DNA of 64,000 bases, from NCBI RefSeq assembly GCF_046195335.1, contig NZ_CP176093.1; one strand, written 5' to 3'. Shown one piece after another: positions 62,200 through 64,000 of this stretch. A program made the position numbers and the translations under genes. Positions within the stretch are counted from its first letter, which is position 1, and the number at the start of each line of letters is the position of its first letter. Below the pieces are notes generated by a model. The model was not told the DNA's origin. It did no database searches and saw nothing but the letters and a program-made list of their open reading frames with translations. This DNA is from Methanospirillum lacunae. GTDB lineage: Archaea > Halobacteriota > Methanomicrobia > Methanomicrobiales > Methanospirillaceae.

Positions 62200-64000
62200 A
62201 TGTCAGAGTCAACCCTTTCAATCCTGTATGTTGATGATGAACCATTATTACAGGTAGCTACTGTTGAGTATCTGAAAAGATACAAGATACTAGTGGAAAT
62301 TGCATCATCGGGCTCTGAAGCTCTCTCAATATTAGAGAATCAACAATTTGACGCAGTAGTGTCAGATTATCAGATGCCAGGAATGAATGGTATAGAATTA
62401 TTAAAGATCATCAGGAAAAAATCGGACATTCCATTTGTTCTTTTTACTGGAAGGGGAAGAGAAGATGTAGTAATTGAAGCTATCGAAAACGGGGCTGATT
62501 TTTACCTTCAAAAAGGTGGGAAACCCACACCCCAGTTTACAGAACTTACCCATAAGATAAGAACCGCTGTACAAAGAAGAAGAGACACAGATCTCATAAG
62601 GAAAAATGAACTTAAATTTGAATTATTAATTCAGAATTCTTCAGATATAATCCGGATTCATGATAAAGATGGCCTTATAATTTTTGATTCGCCATCCTCA
62701 TCTCAAATTCTGGGTTTTCCAGAAGGTTATTTCATTGGGCATAATTTTTTTGATTACATTCACCCCGAAGATAAAATCCGAATTTATTCAGAATTCCAGG
62801 AAATATTGAGGACTACAACCAATCAAACACTACATGAATACCGGATACAAAAATCTGATGGCACCTATCTGTATGTAGAGTCCGTTGGATCTAATCTTTT
62901 AGATGTTTCTGGTATTGATGGAATTATCACAACAACTCATTCAATTCAAAATCTTAAAACTGCTGAATATGAAATTCGAAAAATGGCTGATGATCTTGCA
63001 TCTGCGTATAAAGATCTAGCGAATAGTGAAGAAATACTCAGAAATAATTATCAAATATTAAAATGCCGTGAAATTGAGCTGGCAAAAAGTGAAGAACGAT
63101 TCAGAAATATGGCTGAACGATCTTCTGATTTAATTATTCTTCTTGATACCAATTTATGTGTCTCATATGCATCCCCTTCTTCTACATTGATCACAGGATA
63201 CGACCCGGATGAACTCATAACATTAAAAGAAAAATTTTCGGAACGGCTATTCTCAGAAAATCACCGGGAATTTTTATCCTGTGTCAGGAATGCAACGTAT
63301 GGTGATCCCATAGAAAACCTCGAATTTGAGATTTTTAAGAAAAATGCGGAGGCGGGATTTGTCAGTATGAGCATTGTCCCAACATATGTATATAATAATA
63401 TATCCGGTGTTCAGGTTGCAATACGTGATATTACTCGTGCAAAGCGATCTGAATTACAACTTAGGGAAAGTGAAAATAAGTTCAGGACCTTAGTAGAATA
63501 TTCACTTGATGGAACATTTATTCTTGACCCAGTTGGGAATATCAGATTTGCCTCTACATCAGCAGCCGATATGGTTGGCGCTGACCATCCGGATGAAATA
63601 ATAGAAAATAAAAATGTAATCGAATTTGTTGCCCCCGAATCAGTCGATGATGTTATTAAGGATTTTGAAACCGTTGCAAATGGTACTGATGGCTATATTG
63701 CACAATACAAAATTATAACATTAAAAGGAAAAACCCGATGGCTCGAAAGCATTGGGAAAAAAATTCTCTTTCAAAATTCTCCCTCTATTCTAATATCTAT
63801 ACGTGACATCACGGCAAAAAAACTGGCGGAGGATGTCCTCCAAAAAACCTCGAAAGAGATGGAACTGATAATCAGAAATATGAGTTCCGCTTTCGTTATT
63901 TATGAATCCGTTTTTGACGAAACCGGTAAGTATGTCAGTTACAAATTCGGGTATTTCAATGATACCTTTGCAGAGAGAACCAAACTAAACCAATTGGAAG
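62200..64000 (+). CDS. Receiver-multi-PAS sensor protein (partial, cut by window end)
   Basis: The first 600 residues of a signalling protein that runs off the window. The receiver domain (1-125) has Asp12-13 and phospho-acceptor Asp56 (VVSDYQMPGMNG), and ends with the FTGRGREDVVIEAI and FYLQKGG segments shared with the two other receiver-PAS proteins here. At least three PAS domains follow (about 140-255, 295-410, 425-535), each ending in a typical (I/T)RDIT or equivalent strand, and a fourth begins near 550. A kinase domain may follow outside the window. There is no membrane helix in the visible part. Confidence 0.9.
   Translation, partial: MSESTLSILYVDDEPLLQVATVEYLKRYKILVEIASSGSEALSILENQQFDAVVSDYQMPGMNGIELLKIIRKKSDIPFVLFTGRGREDVVIEAIENGADFYLQKGGKPTPQFTELTHKIRTAVQRRRDTDLIRKNELKFELLIQNSSDIIRIHDKDGLIIFDSPSSSQILGFPEGYFIGHNFFDYIHPEDKIRIYSEFQEILRTTTNQTLHEYRIQKSDGTYLYVESVGSNLLDVSGIDGIITTTHSIQNLKTAEYEIRKMADDLASAYKDLANSEEILRNNYQILKCREIELAKSEERFRNMAERSSDLIILLDTNLCVSYASPSSTLITGYDPDELITLKEKFSERLFSENHREFLSCVRNATYGDPIENLEFEIFKKNAEAGFVSMSIVPTYVYNNISGVQVAIRDITRAKRSELQLRESENKFRTLVEYSLDGTFILDPVGNIRFASTSAADMVGADHPDEIIENKNVIEFVAPESVDDVIKDFETVANGTDGYIAQYKIITLKGKTRWLESIGKKILFQNSPSILISIRDITAKKLAEDVLQKTSKEMELIIRNMSSAFVIYESVFDETGKYVSYKFGYFNDTFAERTKLNQLE

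Overview
The window looks like chromosomal DNA of a formate-using methanogen of the order Methanomicrobiales, most likely Methanospirillum or a close relative. The genus is inferred; no marker RNA gene is present. The evidence is an F420-type formate dehydrogenase (fdhAB), an archaeal histone, the small subunit of the archaeal phosphomevalonate dehydratase, a UPF0305/DUF2115 protein, AT-rich intergenic DNA with TATA-type promoters, and a set of receiver-PAS sensor proteins that share an unusual HDILNK histidine box. I saw no tRNA, rRNA, CRISPR array, transposase or phage gene.

Layout. 1-7 kb: a lone condensation-domain acyltransferase, a winged-helix regulator with a 4-TM partner, two exported proteins (one with two helical repeats, one with three Cache-like modules), a GNAT acetyltransferase and a DUF2115 protein. 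7-17 kb: an HxlR regulator with a palindromic operator candidate, a ferredoxin-type aldo/keto reductase, two exported metallophosphatases, an MFS exporter, an amino-acid permease overlapping an AlkA-type DNA glycosylase, and small conserved proteins. 17-23.4 kb: an exported ComEC-like metallo-beta-lactamase fold that has lost its metal-ligand motif, then a potassium block kup - two-TM RCK channel - kup. 23.5-27.3 kb: a receiver-PAS protein without kinase domain, a monooxygenase-fold protein, a TPR membrane protein, an exported protein and a rubrerythrin-like ferritin.

27.4-33.2 kb: fdhA-fdhB face an LctP-family permease across a 917-917+ bp class intergenic region (30724-31640 counted from the long fdhA frame) that holds several perfect inverted repeats. 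33.3-44.9 kb: a CNNM/CBS (TlyC-type) membrane protein with a 4-TM partner, a chemotaxis receptor, gyrB-gyrA (both with TTG starts and strong Shine-Dalgarno sites), a TerC-like protein, a lipoprotein and the phosphomevalonate dehydratase small subunit. 45-58.7 kb: a META-domain protein, two large sensor kinases and an accessory run of exported and membrane proteins (DUF4013, thioredoxin-like, Yip1, nicotinamidase-like, YitT-like). 58.8-64 kb: ClpB, a histone with a 37-residue lysine-rich N-terminal tail, and a receiver-multi-PAS sensor cut by the window end.

Working together: the clearest units are formate oxidation (fdhAB), potassium uptake with a gated channel (kup-RCK-kup), DNA supercoiling (gyrBA), protein and chromatin maintenance (clpB, tailed histone), and environmental sensing (four receiver/PAS or Cache/PAS proteins plus one chemoreceptor). 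The most interesting items are the tailed histone, the metal-site-less ComEC-like protein, the inverted repeats around fdhA and the LctP-type permease, and the stand-alone triple-Cache lipoprotein.
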